The notes under the pieces: model-generated | Told to the model about the DNA's origin: nothing | What the model saw: only the letters and a program-made list of their open reading frames with translations | Databases searched by the model: none | Translations under genes and position numbers: made by a program | Assembly: GCF_039710355.1 (NCBI RefSeq) | Contig: NZ_JBDKWZ010000003.1 | Span: 62,001 to 126,000 of the forward strand | Length of the DNA: 64,000 bases | From: Rapidithrix thailandica | Lineage (GTDB): Bacteria; Bacteroidota; Bacteroidia; Cytophagales; Flammeovirgaceae | Reading direction: 5' to 3' | Part shown: positions 55,074 through 63,766 of the stretch, piece by piece | How the letters are laid out: the number at the start of each line of letters is the position of its first letter | Numbering within the stretch: position 1 is the first letter of the stretch

Positions 55074-55814
55074 TTAGATTTTATCCACTATAAAAATCAT
55101 CCGGTCAGATTGTTCTTTTACAAAAGGATTCATTTCATAATCTCCCAATATTTCTCTGCACTTCATCCCTGCATGTTCAAAAAATTGTTGGAATTGTTTT
55201 CTGGTAAGGGCTTTTACCCGTTCTTCAAAGCGGTAAGTACGTTCCTTCTCCCAAAAAGAAATTTCCTTCACAATTACTTCATTTTCTATTTTTCTCCGAA
55301 TGTGAAATTCTATATTTTCTGAATAAATGATGGTTTCCGGTTCTAGTTGATGCCTGATCTTATATACATTTAAAAAATCAATTATCAACGTCCCTCCAGG
55401 TTTTAAGCTTTTACCAATTGCCTGTATTGCTTTTTGATGTTCTTTGTCAGAAGCAAAATAACCAAAACTGGTAAAAATATTGACCACAAAATCAAATGCC
55501 TCCCGTTTATAAACTTCCCGCATATCGTGCTTGGCAAAATGCAAGCGGTCATTGCCAAACCGTTGTGCATAAGTGATATTTTGTTCAGAGAGGTCTACTC
55601 CTTCCACATCCAGCCCTAATTGGTTTAAATAGATGGAATGACGGCCTTTGCCACAAGCCAAGTCAAGAATTTTGTGCTTTGGCGCCATGTGCAAATGATT
55701 GACCAAGTTATCCAATAGCATTCTGGCTTCTTCTTCATCCCTATGTTTATATAAGATATGATAGTAAGGTGAGTCAAACCAAGTATCAAACCATTCTTCC
55801 GTTTTTCTTTCCAC
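55074..55814 (-). CDS. Class I SAM-dependent methyltransferase
   Basis: A 246-residue methyltransferase. Motif I is ILDLACGKGRHSIYL (about 48-62), followed by acidic motif GVDLSEQNITYAQ, then DFVVNIFTSFGYF and LKPGGTLIIDFLNV. The C-terminal half has FQQFFEHAGMKCREILGDY. The substrate is unknown. The start is GTG at 55814. It stands alone on the minus strand. Confidence 0.9.
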   Translation of the reverse strand: MERKTEEWFDTWFDSPYYHILYKHRDEEEARMLLDNLVNHLHMAPKHKILDLACGKGRHSIYLNQLGLDVEGVDLSEQNITYAQRFGNDRLHFAKHDMREVYKREAFDFVVNIFTSFGYFASDKEHQKAIQAIGKSLKPGGTLIIDFLNVYKIRHQLEPETIIYSENIEFHIRRKIENEVIVKEISFWEKERTYRFEERVKALTRKQFQQFFEHAGMKCREILGDYEMNPFVKEQSDRMIFIVDKI

Positions 55815-56076
55815 TTTATTTTAGTTAATTGCTAGATCTATTTTTCATTGATTTGAGCAAAAATAAACAGTATTTATCTTGAATTGAGTAAAAAGTTAAG
55901 AGCATCTTCGAGTATTATCAAATACCTTAGCAAGAAACTAAGCCCGATAAAGCCCAAACATGCTCAATGAATACACAGGGAAATAAATTTCATCTCTACT
56001 CTTTCGAGTATATTAGCTATCTAACCGGTGTTTTCCCAAGAAAAAAACAGCAAAAAACATTGATTTTATCCTCATC

Positions 56077-56478
56077 TTACATGTACTGAACCATTCGTCC
56101 TGAAATTTGCACAAAGGCATTTTGCCAGGCTAACCGTAACTCTTCAGTCCATTCCGTTTGAAAGAATTCTTCTAACGTTTTCATTAACACAACTCCGAAT
56201 TTTGCAAAATAAGCCTCCTCTACCCGGTAAGCATGATGCCGCTTGGCCAAAGCTTGTAAATCTTGGTCTGATTTAGCTTCTTCATGTAACTTACTGACAA
56301 GAATGGTCATAAAGTGTATAAACTTGACAGATTGCTTTTTAGAGTCATTTTTAAAGAGGTTTTGAAATTGAGGTTCCATCTCAAATAGGCTCTCATAAAA
56401 ACGCTCTCCCAACTCATTTAAATGGTTTTCCACCCTAGACCAAGACTGCTGAACTAATAAAATTTCCCGTTCCGTCAT
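56077..56478 (-). CDS. Single-domain globin
   Basis: A 133-residue haemoglobin-like protein of the flavohaemoglobin/Vgb globin type. The proximal region reads LAKRHHAYRVEEAYFAKFG, with H81 as likely haem ligand. The C-terminus EWTEELRLAWQNAFVQISGRM is typical of the G-H helices. No FAD/NAD reductase domain follows, so it needs another electron source. Roles may be NO detoxification or oxygen sensing. It is divergent from an exported protein gene, with an inverted repeat at 56603-56626 in between. Confidence 0.88.
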   Translation of the reverse strand: MTEREILLVQQSWSRVENHLNELGERFYESLFEMEPQFQNLFKNDSKKQSVKFIHFMTILVSKLHEEAKSDQDLQALAKRHHAYRVEEAYFAKFGVVLMKTLEEFFQTEWTEELRLAWQNAFVQISGRMVQYM

Positions 56479-56602
56479 ACTATTGATTTTTAATAGTGGT
56501 TATTTTAATAAACTAATGTTCTGCGTATTAGGCATATCTAATCTATGAGGAAATGCATATGGGGAACAATGATTTAAAACATTTTTTGAAATTATTTTTG
56601 AC

Positions 56603-56626
56603 AAGTTTACCTTAACCTGTAAACTT
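56603..56626. promoter_or_regulatory. Inverted repeat AAGTTTAC-N8-GTAAACTT upstream of the globin gene
   Basis: Perfect 8-bp arms (56603-56610, 56619-56626) with an 8-bp centre lie in the divergent region between the globin and the gene at 56679. The symmetric spacing suits a dimeric regulator. Confidence 0.4.
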
Positions 56627-56678
56627 ACAGTTTTGAAGAACCTCTAGAAATTTTACGCGCGTAATCATCCTTTTGACT

Positions 56679-57320
56679 ATGAGCTTACGATGTCAATTCA
56701 TATTATTTTTTGCATTTTTGGGCACTAACGGACTATTTTCATTTGTTGGTATGGCCCAAAGTAATGTAAACGATCCTTTACAAAAACCAGGGCTATGGGA
56801 AAAGTTAAAGACAAACCCACAAGATTCCCTTACATGGGCAGGTTATGTCGGAAAGCCTTGGATTGCTATGAATTCCAAAGAAAAAAACCTGGTATTTTCA
56901 TGGATGGAAGAGTTAAATTCAGTTGAATTGAGTGTAGGTGAAGACGGCTCCAACTATGAAAGTAATGAGTTTTGGGGGATCAATAACTCAAATAATCAAC
57001 GAGATGAAGAAAAAGAGGCTCGAGTGAGAGAAGAGCTTGAAAAAGCCAACTATATCAAACAATTGGAAAAAATCATGTTGGAAGAACCCGTCAACCTGAT
57101 TGAACTCAAAGCAAATATCAATGCCAACTTCATTTTAATTGAAGATGCCTATGAGGAAGAGTTCGTAGACTTGGGGGTTGAATATAAGACATACCAAGAA
57201 GCACACCCCAAAGGAGACTATAGCCAGGCCCGGTGGGTAGAAGAAAAAAGCCAACAACTTCAATTGTTAAAAAAGAAAGAATTTGAAAAATTAAAAGCAC
57301 AATTGTTTTCAGGAGAATAA
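56679..57320 (+). CDS. Hypothetical exported protein
   Basis: A 213-residue protein starting at the ATG at 56679. The signal peptide ends SFVGMAQSNV. The mature part is acidic and Glu/Lys-rich with a long helical segment (RDEEKEARVREELEKANYI, then a C-terminal QQLQLLKKKEFEKLKAQ). No known family. A WAGYVGKPWIAMNSKEK block in the N-terminal third may be a conserved core. It has its own terminator at 57347-57380. Confidence 0.65.
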   Translation: MSLRCQFILFFAFLGTNGLFSFVGMAQSNVNDPLQKPGLWEKLKTNPQDSLTWAGYVGKPWIAMNSKEKNLVFSWMEELNSVELSVGEDGSNYESNEFWGINNSNNQRDEEKEARVREELEKANYIKQLEKIMLEEPVNLIELKANINANFILIEDAYEEEFVDLGVEYKTYQEAHPKGDYSQARWVEEKSQQLQLLKKKEFEKLKAQLFSGE

Positions 57321-57346
57321 ACCTTTTGAAGATATCTTGCATTTCT

Positions 57347-57380
57347 AAAAGTGAATAAACAATGTTTTATTCACTTTTTT
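57347..57380 (+). terminator. Intrinsic terminator of the exported protein gene
   Basis: A 13-bp perfect stem (57347-57359 with 57366-57378) and 6-nt loop with an extended T-run. It starts 26 bp after the stop at 57320. Confidence 0.88.
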
Positions 57381-57714
57381 TATTGAGGAAACCATATATT
57401 TTCTTTAAGTCTAAGCTTGGTTAAGTCGGATGAGTTAATTTGATTACTTTGCCGGAGCTTTGTATTTTGAGAATCCATCAACATAACAACCTCTCTTTAG
57501 TTGATTGATGGCTTTTCCAAGCTACACATAAAATGTTTCAAATCATGCTGTATGCTTTACCTTTGTGTTAGTTGTATTACTTAATGAAATCAATACCTTC
57601 TATAGATCTCTCATGTTTAAAGTATTGTAATAATCTCTATTTAAGTATATTTGGATATTACAAATAAGTCAATATGCGCTATGACTTTCATTTGAATCAG
57701 AAAGCCCAAACACA
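57381..57714. other. Intergenic region
   Basis: 334 bp between two exported-protein genes on the plus strand. I see no gene; it probably contains the promoter of the gene at 57715. Confidence 0.4.
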
Positions 57715-58365
57715 ATGAACCTATTACAACATCTCAATCCCAAAGTATTTCTTGTTGCTTCAGCATTGTTTTTCTGTGCAATTACCCAATCTATTGCTCA
57801 AGGAGAAAAATCCACCATCCAATTCTCCGGAATTGTAGTAGACGGGGATAATTCTTATGGTGTACCCGGAGTTCACGTGTACATTAAGCGAGCAGGTTTA
57901 GGAACTGTCACCAATGGAGTTGGCTTTTTTTCATTACCAACCCTCTCAGGGGACACTGTAACCATCAGTGCAGTAGGCTATAAAAAACAAAACATCATCA
58001 TTCCGGAACGGAAAGATGCCGGTTTTACAGTATTAATAGATTTACAAACCGATACTACCTATTTGCCCGTTGTGGAAGTTTTCCCCTACGCCTCACCGGA
58101 AATTTTTAAAGAGGCCTTTTTAGCACTGGACATAAGGGACGAGCGATACGAAAACATGGAGAAAAACCTCAACCAACAAACCCTCAACGAAATGGCCAGA
58201 AGCTTACCGATGGATGGAAGTCTGAACCACCGTTACTTCATGTACAATCAAATAGACCGGGGTGCCAATCGCTTTTTCGCTCCTTCCTTCTCTATCCTCA
58301 ACCCGTTTGCCTGGGCCGAATTTATCAAATCTGTCAAACGGGGAGACTTAAAGAAAAAAAATTAG
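57715..58365 (+). CDS. Exported CarboxypepD_reg-like domain protein
   Basis: A 216-residue protein with signal peptide ending TQSIAQGEK and an N-terminal carboxypeptidase-regulatory-like beta-sandwich (about 35-115: FSGIVVDGDNSYGVPGVHVY, GTVTNGVGFFSLPTLSGDTV, ISAVGYKKQ). The C-terminal half is helical with DERYENMEKNLNQQTLNEMA and NRFFAPSFSILNPFAWAEF. This small type is widespread in Bacteroidota and has no known function. It lies upstream of mreB in the same direction; a hairpin (58416-58439) separates them. Confidence 0.75.
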   Translation: MNLLQHLNPKVFLVASALFFCAITQSIAQGEKSTIQFSGIVVDGDNSYGVPGVHVYIKRAGLGTVTNGVGFFSLPTLSGDTVTISAVGYKKQNIIIPERKDAGFTVLIDLQTDTTYLPVVEVFPYASPEIFKEAFLALDIRDERYENMEKNLNQQTLNEMARSLPMDGSLNHRYFMYNQIDRGANRFFAPSFSILNPFAWAEFIKSVKRGDLKKKN

Positions 58366-58415
58366 GCGCTATATTTGTTTGATATTGATTTTTTTGCAGT
58401 AAATTCGAAACTGTG

Positions 58416-58442
58416 AGCATATACAAGTTCGTATATGCTTTC
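58416..58442 (+). terminator. Hairpin between the CarboxypepD_reg gene and mreB
   Basis: AGCATATAC (58416-58424) pairs exactly with 58431-58439 around a 6-nt loop. Only a short T-stretch (TTCGTT) follows, so termination is probable but not certain. Confidence 0.45.
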
Positions 58443-58554
58443 GTTATTTAAAAGGGCAAGATTCTTTGCTCGCTGATTTACAAAATTCAATTTTTTAAAA
58501 TCACTTTTTTTCATAATATTATCCCGCTAAACAACTCTAATGCTACTTACATAA

Positions 58555-59583
58555 ATGGGCTTCTTTGATTTTTTTACTAGTGACTTAGCAATAGACCTGG
58601 GAACGGCCAATACACTTATTCTTAGCAAATCAAAGATTGTAGTGGACGAACCTTCCATCATCGCGTTAGATCGTGCTACAGGAAAAGTGATAGCCATCGG
58701 TAAAAAGGCTATGCAAATGCATGAAAAAACGCATGAAAATATCAAAACCATCCGGCCTTTAAAAGATGGCGTAATTGCTGATTTCCATGCTGCAGAACAA
58801 ATGATCCGGGGCATGATCAAAATGATTGACAGCGGTCGTAACCGTTTCTTCTCCCCTTCTCACCGTATGGTGATTTGTATCCCTTCCGGAATTACAGAAG
58901 TTGAGAAAAGGGCGGTACGTGACTCGGCCGAACATGCCGGGGCTAAGGAGGTCTACATGATCCCTGAACCCATCGCAGCGGCCATAGGGATTGGCATTGA
59001 CATTGAACAACCCGTAGGCTCGATGATCGTGGATATTGGAGGGGGGACAACCGAAATTGCGGTTATCGCTCTTTCGGGCATAGTCTGTGATCAATCTGTC
59101 AGAACTGCCGGGGATGTCTTTAACCGGGATATCCTGGATTATATGCGAAGACAACATAACTTGTTGATTGGTGAACGTTCTGCCGAAAAAATTAAAATTG
59201 AGGTAGGGGCTGCTATTACCGACTTGGAAAGTCCTCCGGACGACTATGAAATTCGTGGAAGGGATTTGATGACAGGAATTCCGAAAATCATCAAGGTGAG
59301 TTATACCGAAATCGCTTTCGCCATTGATAAATCGATTTCAAAAATCGAAGAAGCCGTACTAAGAGCCTTGGAAATTTCTCCTCCGGAGCTTTCCGCTGAT
59401 ATTTATGACAACGGTATTCACCTTACAGGTGGTGGAGCCTTGTTAAGAGGATTGGATAAGCGTATTGCGATCAAAACCAAACTCCCGGTGCATGTGGCAG
59501 AAGATCCGCTTAGAGCCGTAGTACGAGGCACCGGAGAAGCCTTAAAAAATCTCGATACTTTTAAGTCGGTGCTGTTAACCTAA
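58555..59583 (+). CDS. mreB: Rod shape-determining protein MreB
   Basis: The bacterial actin homologue that organises the elongation machinery at the inner membrane. It has 342 residues with ATP-binding motifs LAIDLGTANTLIL, SMIVDIGGGTTEIAVIAL and LTGGGALLRGLDK. The N-terminal GFFDFFTSDL amphipathic stretch fits membrane binding. It is followed by mreC after 422 bp that include a strong inverted repeat, so mreB may be expressed apart from mreCD. Confidence 0.97.
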   Translation: MGFFDFFTSDLAIDLGTANTLILSKSKIVVDEPSIIALDRATGKVIAIGKKAMQMHEKTHENIKTIRPLKDGVIADFHAAEQMIRGMIKMIDSGRNRFFSPSHRMVICIPSGITEVEKRAVRDSAEHAGAKEVYMIPEPIAAAIGIGIDIEQPVGSMIVDIGGGTTEIAVIALSGIVCDQSVRTAGDVFNRDILDYMRRQHNLLIGERSAEKIKIEVGAAITDLESPPDDYEIRGRDLMTGIPKIIKVSYTEIAFAIDKSISKIEEAVLRALEISPPELSADIYDNGIHLTGGGALLRGLDKRIAIKTKLPVHVAEDPLRAVVRGTGEALKNLDTFKSVLLT

Positions 59584-60005
59584 TCTCCATTAAGAATTAT
59601 ACAAATGAAGTGAATTAACCTTTTTCTTTTTCCTGAAAAATGTTTCAAAAACGCCTCCTCTTTCTTACTTTTTTTCAACAATAGCTTTGGCTATTCTCTT
59701 CAAAAAGTGCCTTGATGAGCCGGTTTTGAGTCCATGTTCGGTCAAAAACCATAAGTTTAAACCACTTCTATGTATTGACAATAAAATATGCAGAATAATA
59801 CTAATTTATTCTGCATATTTTATTTTTGAACATTTATCGTAAACATGCTAATTTTAATGGCTGGAAATTCGGGTTTTCCCTCGACACCAAAACAAAACTT
59901 TAAACTTCCAACCTGAATTCCGTTCTCTGAGATTTTTTTATTCCGCAAGCGTATGCATACGGGTCTCATGCAATTCAGTCTATTACTTTTTTACTTTTTT
60001 GATTC
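59584..60005. other. Intergenic region mreB-mreC
   Basis: An unusually long 422-bp gap for an mre cluster. It holds the terminator at 59783-59826 and likely an mreC promoter after it. No small ORF is supported. Confidence 0.5.
59783..59826 (+). terminator. Intrinsic terminator between mreB and mreC
   Basis: A perfect 16-bp AT-rich stem (59783-59798 with 59806-59821) with a 7-nt loop, followed by ATTTTTG. It could also act on the minus strand. Confidence 0.72.
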
Positions 60006-60824
60006 ATGAATCAACTGCTGGCCTTTATATTTAAATTTCGTTTTTTTATAGTATTCCTTGCATTGGAACTGATTTGTATGTGGTTGATCTTTACACAAAA
60101 TACTTATCAACGCTACGCGTTCTTATCTTCTTCCAATGCCTTAGCAGGCAATGTATTTTCCGTATCTGACAATATCTCCGGCTATTTCCACCTGACTGCC
60201 GAAAACCAAACTTTAGTAAAGGAAAATGCCCGTTTACGAAACCTCCTTTGGAGTCTCAGTCCCAACGTCAATACTGATAGTTTACGAACGGACTCTTTGG
60301 AGTATGAATTCATTCCTGCAAAAGTGGTCAATAATTCCTTTTTACAATCCAATAATTATTTAACCATCAACAAAGGACGAAAACATGGTTTAAAGCCTGG
60401 AATGGGGGTCATCAGTACTTTAGGTGTGGTAGGAAAAATCAAAGCTTGTTCTGAAAATTTCTCAACGGTGTATTCCCTACTTCACTCCAATATTATGGTT
60501 TCATCCCAACTCAAAAAAAGTAAAACATTATGTACTACTAAATGGGAAGGCACCGACTATACGGAAGCCTCGCTTTTGTATATTTCCAGGCATGTTGAAA
60601 TATCCCAGGGGGATACGGTGGTCTCTTCCGGCTCCAATGCCGTATTTCCGGAAAACATCTTAATTGGGGTGGTAAATAAAGTGGATAACAACGAATCCGA
60701 AAGCTTTCAAAATATTCAGCTCAAACTTGCCACTGATTTTAGCAACTTAAGTTACGTATATGTCATTAATAATTTTTCCAGGGCTGAAAAAGATTCTTTG
60801 GAAAGCGCATCAACCAATGACTAA
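60006..60824 (+). CDS. mreC: Rod shape-determining protein MreC
   Basis: A 272-residue bitopic membrane protein. TM at about 12-31 (FFIVFLALELICMWLIF), a periplasmic coiled coil (about 62-80), and the MreC beta domains with NYLTINKGRKHGLKPGMGVI and VSSGSNAVFPENILIGVV. MreC links MreB, MreD and the PBP2/RodA synthase. It is followed by mreD after 21 bp, so the two are co-transcribed. Confidence 0.93.
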   Translation: MNQLLAFIFKFRFFIVFLALELICMWLIFTQNTYQRYAFLSSSNALAGNVFSVSDNISGYFHLTAENQTLVKENARLRNLLWSLSPNVNTDSLRTDSLEYEFIPAKVVNNSFLQSNNYLTINKGRKHGLKPGMGVISTLGVVGKIKACSENFSTVYSLLHSNIMVSSQLKKSKTLCTTKWEGTDYTEASLLYISRHVEISQGDTVVSSGSNAVFPENILIGVVNKVDNNESESFQNIQLKLATDFSNLSYVYVINNFSRAEKDSLESASTND

Positions 60825-60845
60825 TTTTTTTAATTGAATAATTGC

Positions 60846-61370
60846 ATGGCTCAAACAAACCTCTTGTCTACGGCTTTTAGTTTCATTGCTTACATTATCT
60901 TACAAGTTGTCTTTTTAAAGAATGTAGCTCTATTTGATATAGCCTTTTGCTTTGTCTATATCTCTTTTATTCTCTTACTCCCCATTGACATCAACCGGTT
61001 TACTCTATTAGTGACAAGTTTTTTTGTGGGTTTGACCATTGATGTTTTTTACGATTCGTTAGGCATCCATGCAGCGGCATGTGTACTCATTGCTTATCTC
61101 AGGACTTATATCATTAATTTATTACAACCCAGCGGGGGGTACGATATGAATGCCCATCCTACTATTCAAGAATTGGGCTTCCAGTGGTTCGTCACCTATA
61201 GTTTTCTGTTGATCTTTATCCACCATTTATGCTTTTTTATTCTGGAAGCCAGCAATTTTGAGCTGATTATCCACAGTTTATCCAGAGCATTAGCCAGTTC
61301 ACTCTTCACCTTAAGTGCTTTTATCATCCTTCAATTTCTTTTGTATTTTAAACGGAAAAGAGCGCTTTAA
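60846..61370 (+). CDS. mreD: Rod shape-determining protein MreD
   Basis: A 174-residue protein with 5-6 TM helices. SFIAYIILQVVFLKNVALFD, FVGLTIDVFYDSLGIHAAA (conserved D-x-F) and the C-terminal helices are typical. The ATG at 60846 (MAQTNLLS) is preferred over a TTG at 60834. It is a component of the rod complex and follows mreC by 21 bp. Confidence 0.88.
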   Translation: MAQTNLLSTAFSFIAYIILQVVFLKNVALFDIAFCFVYISFILLLPIDINRFTLLVTSFFVGLTIDVFYDSLGIHAAACVLIAYLRTYIINLLQPSGGYDMNAHPTIQELGFQWFVTYSFLLIFIHHLCFFILEASNFELIIHSLSRALASSLFTLSAFIILQFLLYFKRKRAL

Positions 61371-61454
61371 AAAAAACAAAAACCGCATCTATACCTCGTA
61401 AATCCTTTACGGACTCGGGAATTTACTTTGATACTAAACTAAAACTCAAGTATC

Positions 61455-61751
61455 ATGAATGTAAATTCAAATATCCCCGAGCAAACCGTAATCAGTACTT
61501 TTAGAAATTTACCGGCTCAGTCAAGGCAAGTACTTTCCTTACCACTTACACAATTCATATTGTTGCAGAAGAAGGAATACTACGAAAAGCTGAGTTATAC
61601 TGAAAAATGCCTGATCTCTACCGAAAGGCTCACCGAGGTATTGTACCGAAGGTTAAAAAAATACCAGATAAAAATACGTAAAGCTTCCATCCGGAATATA
61701 CTTATGGCGGAGGAGCAATACTACCTTACCTTATCAGACATATACACCTGA
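61455..61751 (+). CDS. Small basic protein of unknown function downstream of mreD
   Basis: 98 residues, ATG at 61455. It is helical and basic (RRLKKYQIKIRKASIRNI near the centre-end) with no TM segment or known motif. It follows mreD by 84 bp on the same strand and may share its transcript. No family recognised. Confidence 0.55.
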   Translation: MNVNSNIPEQTVISTFRNLPAQSRQVLSLPLTQFILLQKKEYYEKLSYTEKCLISTERLTEVLYRRLKKYQIKIRKASIRNILMAEEQYYLTLSDIYT

Positions 61752-61887
61752 TCAGGGTACTGTATGGTTTTGACTATTGGCTCAACAAACTGTTGTTTTG
61801 CTATCTCCATAGCGCAAGCCAAAAGGAAAGCGCGATTTTTAATAGATAGCTTTTATCTTTGTGGGCTAAAAGCTACCTCGATCTATT

Positions 61888-62922
61888 TTGGCCAAATATA
61901 AGAATATACTAATCATCCAAACTGCTTTTATCGGAGATGTGATTCTGGCAACTCCGATTATTGAAAAACTGAAGACATATTTTCCTGAAAGTCAGATTGA
62001 CTTCTTATTGCGAAAAGGAAATGAAAGCCTACTCAAAGAACACCCCAAGTTAAGGGAGCTATTAATTTGGGATAAAAAGCAAGGGAAGGTTAAAAACCAA
62101 CTGCAAGTTATCCGGAATATCCGTGCTAAGCATTATGATTTAGTGATTAACTTACAACGTTTTCTTTCTTCCGGGTTATTTACTACTTTCTCTAAAGCGG
62201 CCTTTACTATTGGTTTTGACAAAAATCCACTCTCCTTTACCTTTGATAAAAAGGTACCTCATACCTTTGATAAGCATGAAGTGGAGCGCAATCTTTCTTT
62301 GGTCCATTCCCTCACAGACAGTCAACTTGTAAAGCCCCGGCTTTACCCTTCTGATCACGACTTTGCCAGCATCCGTACCTATCAGGAAGCACCCTATATA
62401 TGTATAGCCCCAACGTCTGTCTGGTTTACCAAACAATATCCGGCCGAACAGTGGATTAAATTCATTCAACAAATTGCACAAGATGTCAGGATTTATCTAT
62501 TAGGCGCCCCTTCTGACAAAAATGCATGTGAAGGAATTGCCAATGCTTTACCAGAAAAAAATATCCTCAACCTAGCCGGTCAGTTGAACCTGTTGCAGTC
62601 CGCAGCACTGATGCAAAATGCCGTTATTAATTATGTCAATGACTCAGCTCCTATGCACCTGGCTTCTGCTATGAATGCGCCTGTATGTGCCGTGTACTGT
62701 TCTACGGTACCTTCTTTTGGTTTTGGTCCTTTATCCGATTTCAGTAGAGTGGTAGAAGTAGAGAGAGAGCTCAATTGTCGTCCTTGTGGCCTGCACGGAC
62801 ATAGAAGTTGCCCGAAAGGACATTTCCACTGTGCTTACCACATCGAAACCCAACAATTAGTCAACGTGTATCAGGAGGCTCGGGAATTATTCGAAATAAA
62901 ACATAAGGGGAACAGAGAGTGA
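61888..62922 (+). CDS. Glycosyltransferase family 9 (LPS heptosyltransferase-like)
   Basis: A 344-residue GT-B enzyme. N-terminal ILIIQTAFIGDVILATPII is the family start; the donor-site region has APTSVWFTKQYPAEQWIKF and VNDSAPMHLASAMNAPVCAV. A C-terminal Cys-rich ELNCRPCGLHGHRSCPKGH is notable and occurs in many Bacteroidota members. It adds heptose or related sugars to the LPS core. The start is TTG at 61888 (no ATG in reach before the conserved start). Confidence 0.9.
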   Translation: MAKYKNILIIQTAFIGDVILATPIIEKLKTYFPESQIDFLLRKGNESLLKEHPKLRELLIWDKKQGKVKNQLQVIRNIRAKHYDLVINLQRFLSSGLFTTFSKAAFTIGFDKNPLSFTFDKKVPHTFDKHEVERNLSLVHSLTDSQLVKPRLYPSDHDFASIRTYQEAPYICIAPTSVWFTKQYPAEQWIKFIQQIAQDVRIYLLGAPSDKNACEGIANALPEKNILNLAGQLNLLQSAALMQNAVINYVNDSAPMHLASAMNAPVCAVYCSTVPSFGFGPLSDFSRVVEVERELNCRPCGLHGHRSCPKGHFHCAYHIETQQLVNVYQEARELFEIKHKGNRE

Positions 62923-62958
62923 CGAAAGGAGGAGGCAATTGTGATGGCGATAATTGTA

Positions 62959-63381
62959 CTATGCATTCTGAAAAGCAATGTTCTTAAACAAACGGCAAAT
63001 ATTCCTGCCGCCTTTCTTTTCTACCCGAATGCTATCCATAATTTTTTTCACTAAGATAAGCCCTATGCCTCCGGTACGTTTGAATTTGATCAATTCTTCC
63101 ATATTGGGCACTGTATATTCCGCAATATTGAAGATTTCCCCATTATCATAAATCACAAATTCAAACCCGTTTTTTTTCCGGATCACATGGACTTCAATTT
63201 CCTGCTTCGGATTACAAGCATGAGAGTGAATCATTAGGTTGGAACAGACTTCATCCACCGCCACCACTATCAGATTCGCTTCCGAATCTGATAAGCGATG
63301 CTGTCGCAAAATGTCCAAAACAAATTCCCGAAGGGCTTTTAAATTGACTTTGTTACAACTAACGGTCTTCTTGTAAATCAT
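62959..63381 (-). CDS. Anti-sigma-type ATPase (RsbW-like histidine kinase-like ATPase)
   Basis: 140 residues from the ATG at 63381 (MIYKKTVSCNKVN). A GHKL ATPase with N-box ANLIVVAVDEVCSNLMIHSH, DNGEIF in the G1 position and GGIGLILVKKIMD in the G2 region. It lacks an H-box, so it is a serine kinase of the RsbW/SpoIIAB type rather than a histidine kinase. It overlaps the STAS gene by 23 bp. Confidence 0.88.
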   Translation of the reverse strand: MIYKKTVSCNKVNLKALREFVLDILRQHRLSDSEANLIVVAVDEVCSNLMIHSHACNPKQEIEVHVIRKKNGFEFVIYDNGEIFNIAEYTVPNMEELIKFKRTGGIGLILVKKIMDSIRVEKKGGRNICRLFKNIAFQNA

Positions 63382-63718
63382 TGATACGTGATTTTGCCTC
63401 TTCTTTCGTGTCCACAATGGGCATAAGCTCTAACTGATCTAAGCCCAATATTTTAAACACTTTCAATGTATTCTCATTCATCCCATATAATGCGATCCGG
63501 ATAAGGCCTTTTTCACAATCTTCCAGCCTGGAAGTAAACACGCCAATTCCTGGGGAAGAAATATATTCTAAGTGCGTGCAATCCACCAGTATTTTTTGTT
63601 TTTGGTTGTCTACGGCTTCTTGCAGTACATTATCCAGTTGAAGAGATGAGCTGGCATCTACATCTCCATAAACAGCTATAATATGGTATCCGTTTTCATC
63701 AAAGGTTTTTACTTCCAT
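63359..63718 (-). CDS. STAS-domain anti-anti-sigma factor (RsbV-like)
   Basis: A 119-residue STAS protein. The phosphorylatable serine lies in LEYISSPGIGVF (S55 by alignment to the S-x-G-(L/I)-G motif). It is the switch protein that binds the ATPase when dephosphorylated. It lies between the phosphatase and ATPase genes in one minus-strand cluster. Confidence 0.9.
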   Translation of the reverse strand: MEVKTFDENGYHIIAVYGDVDASSSLQLDNVLQEAVDNQKQKILVDCTHLEYISSPGIGVFTSRLEDCEKGLIRIALYGMNENTLKVFKILGLDQLELMPIVDTKEEAKSRINDLQEDR

Positions 63719-63766
63719 TACTTTTTACGAGTTTATTGAGTCGCGGGTTGAATAAGTTGTGCAAAT

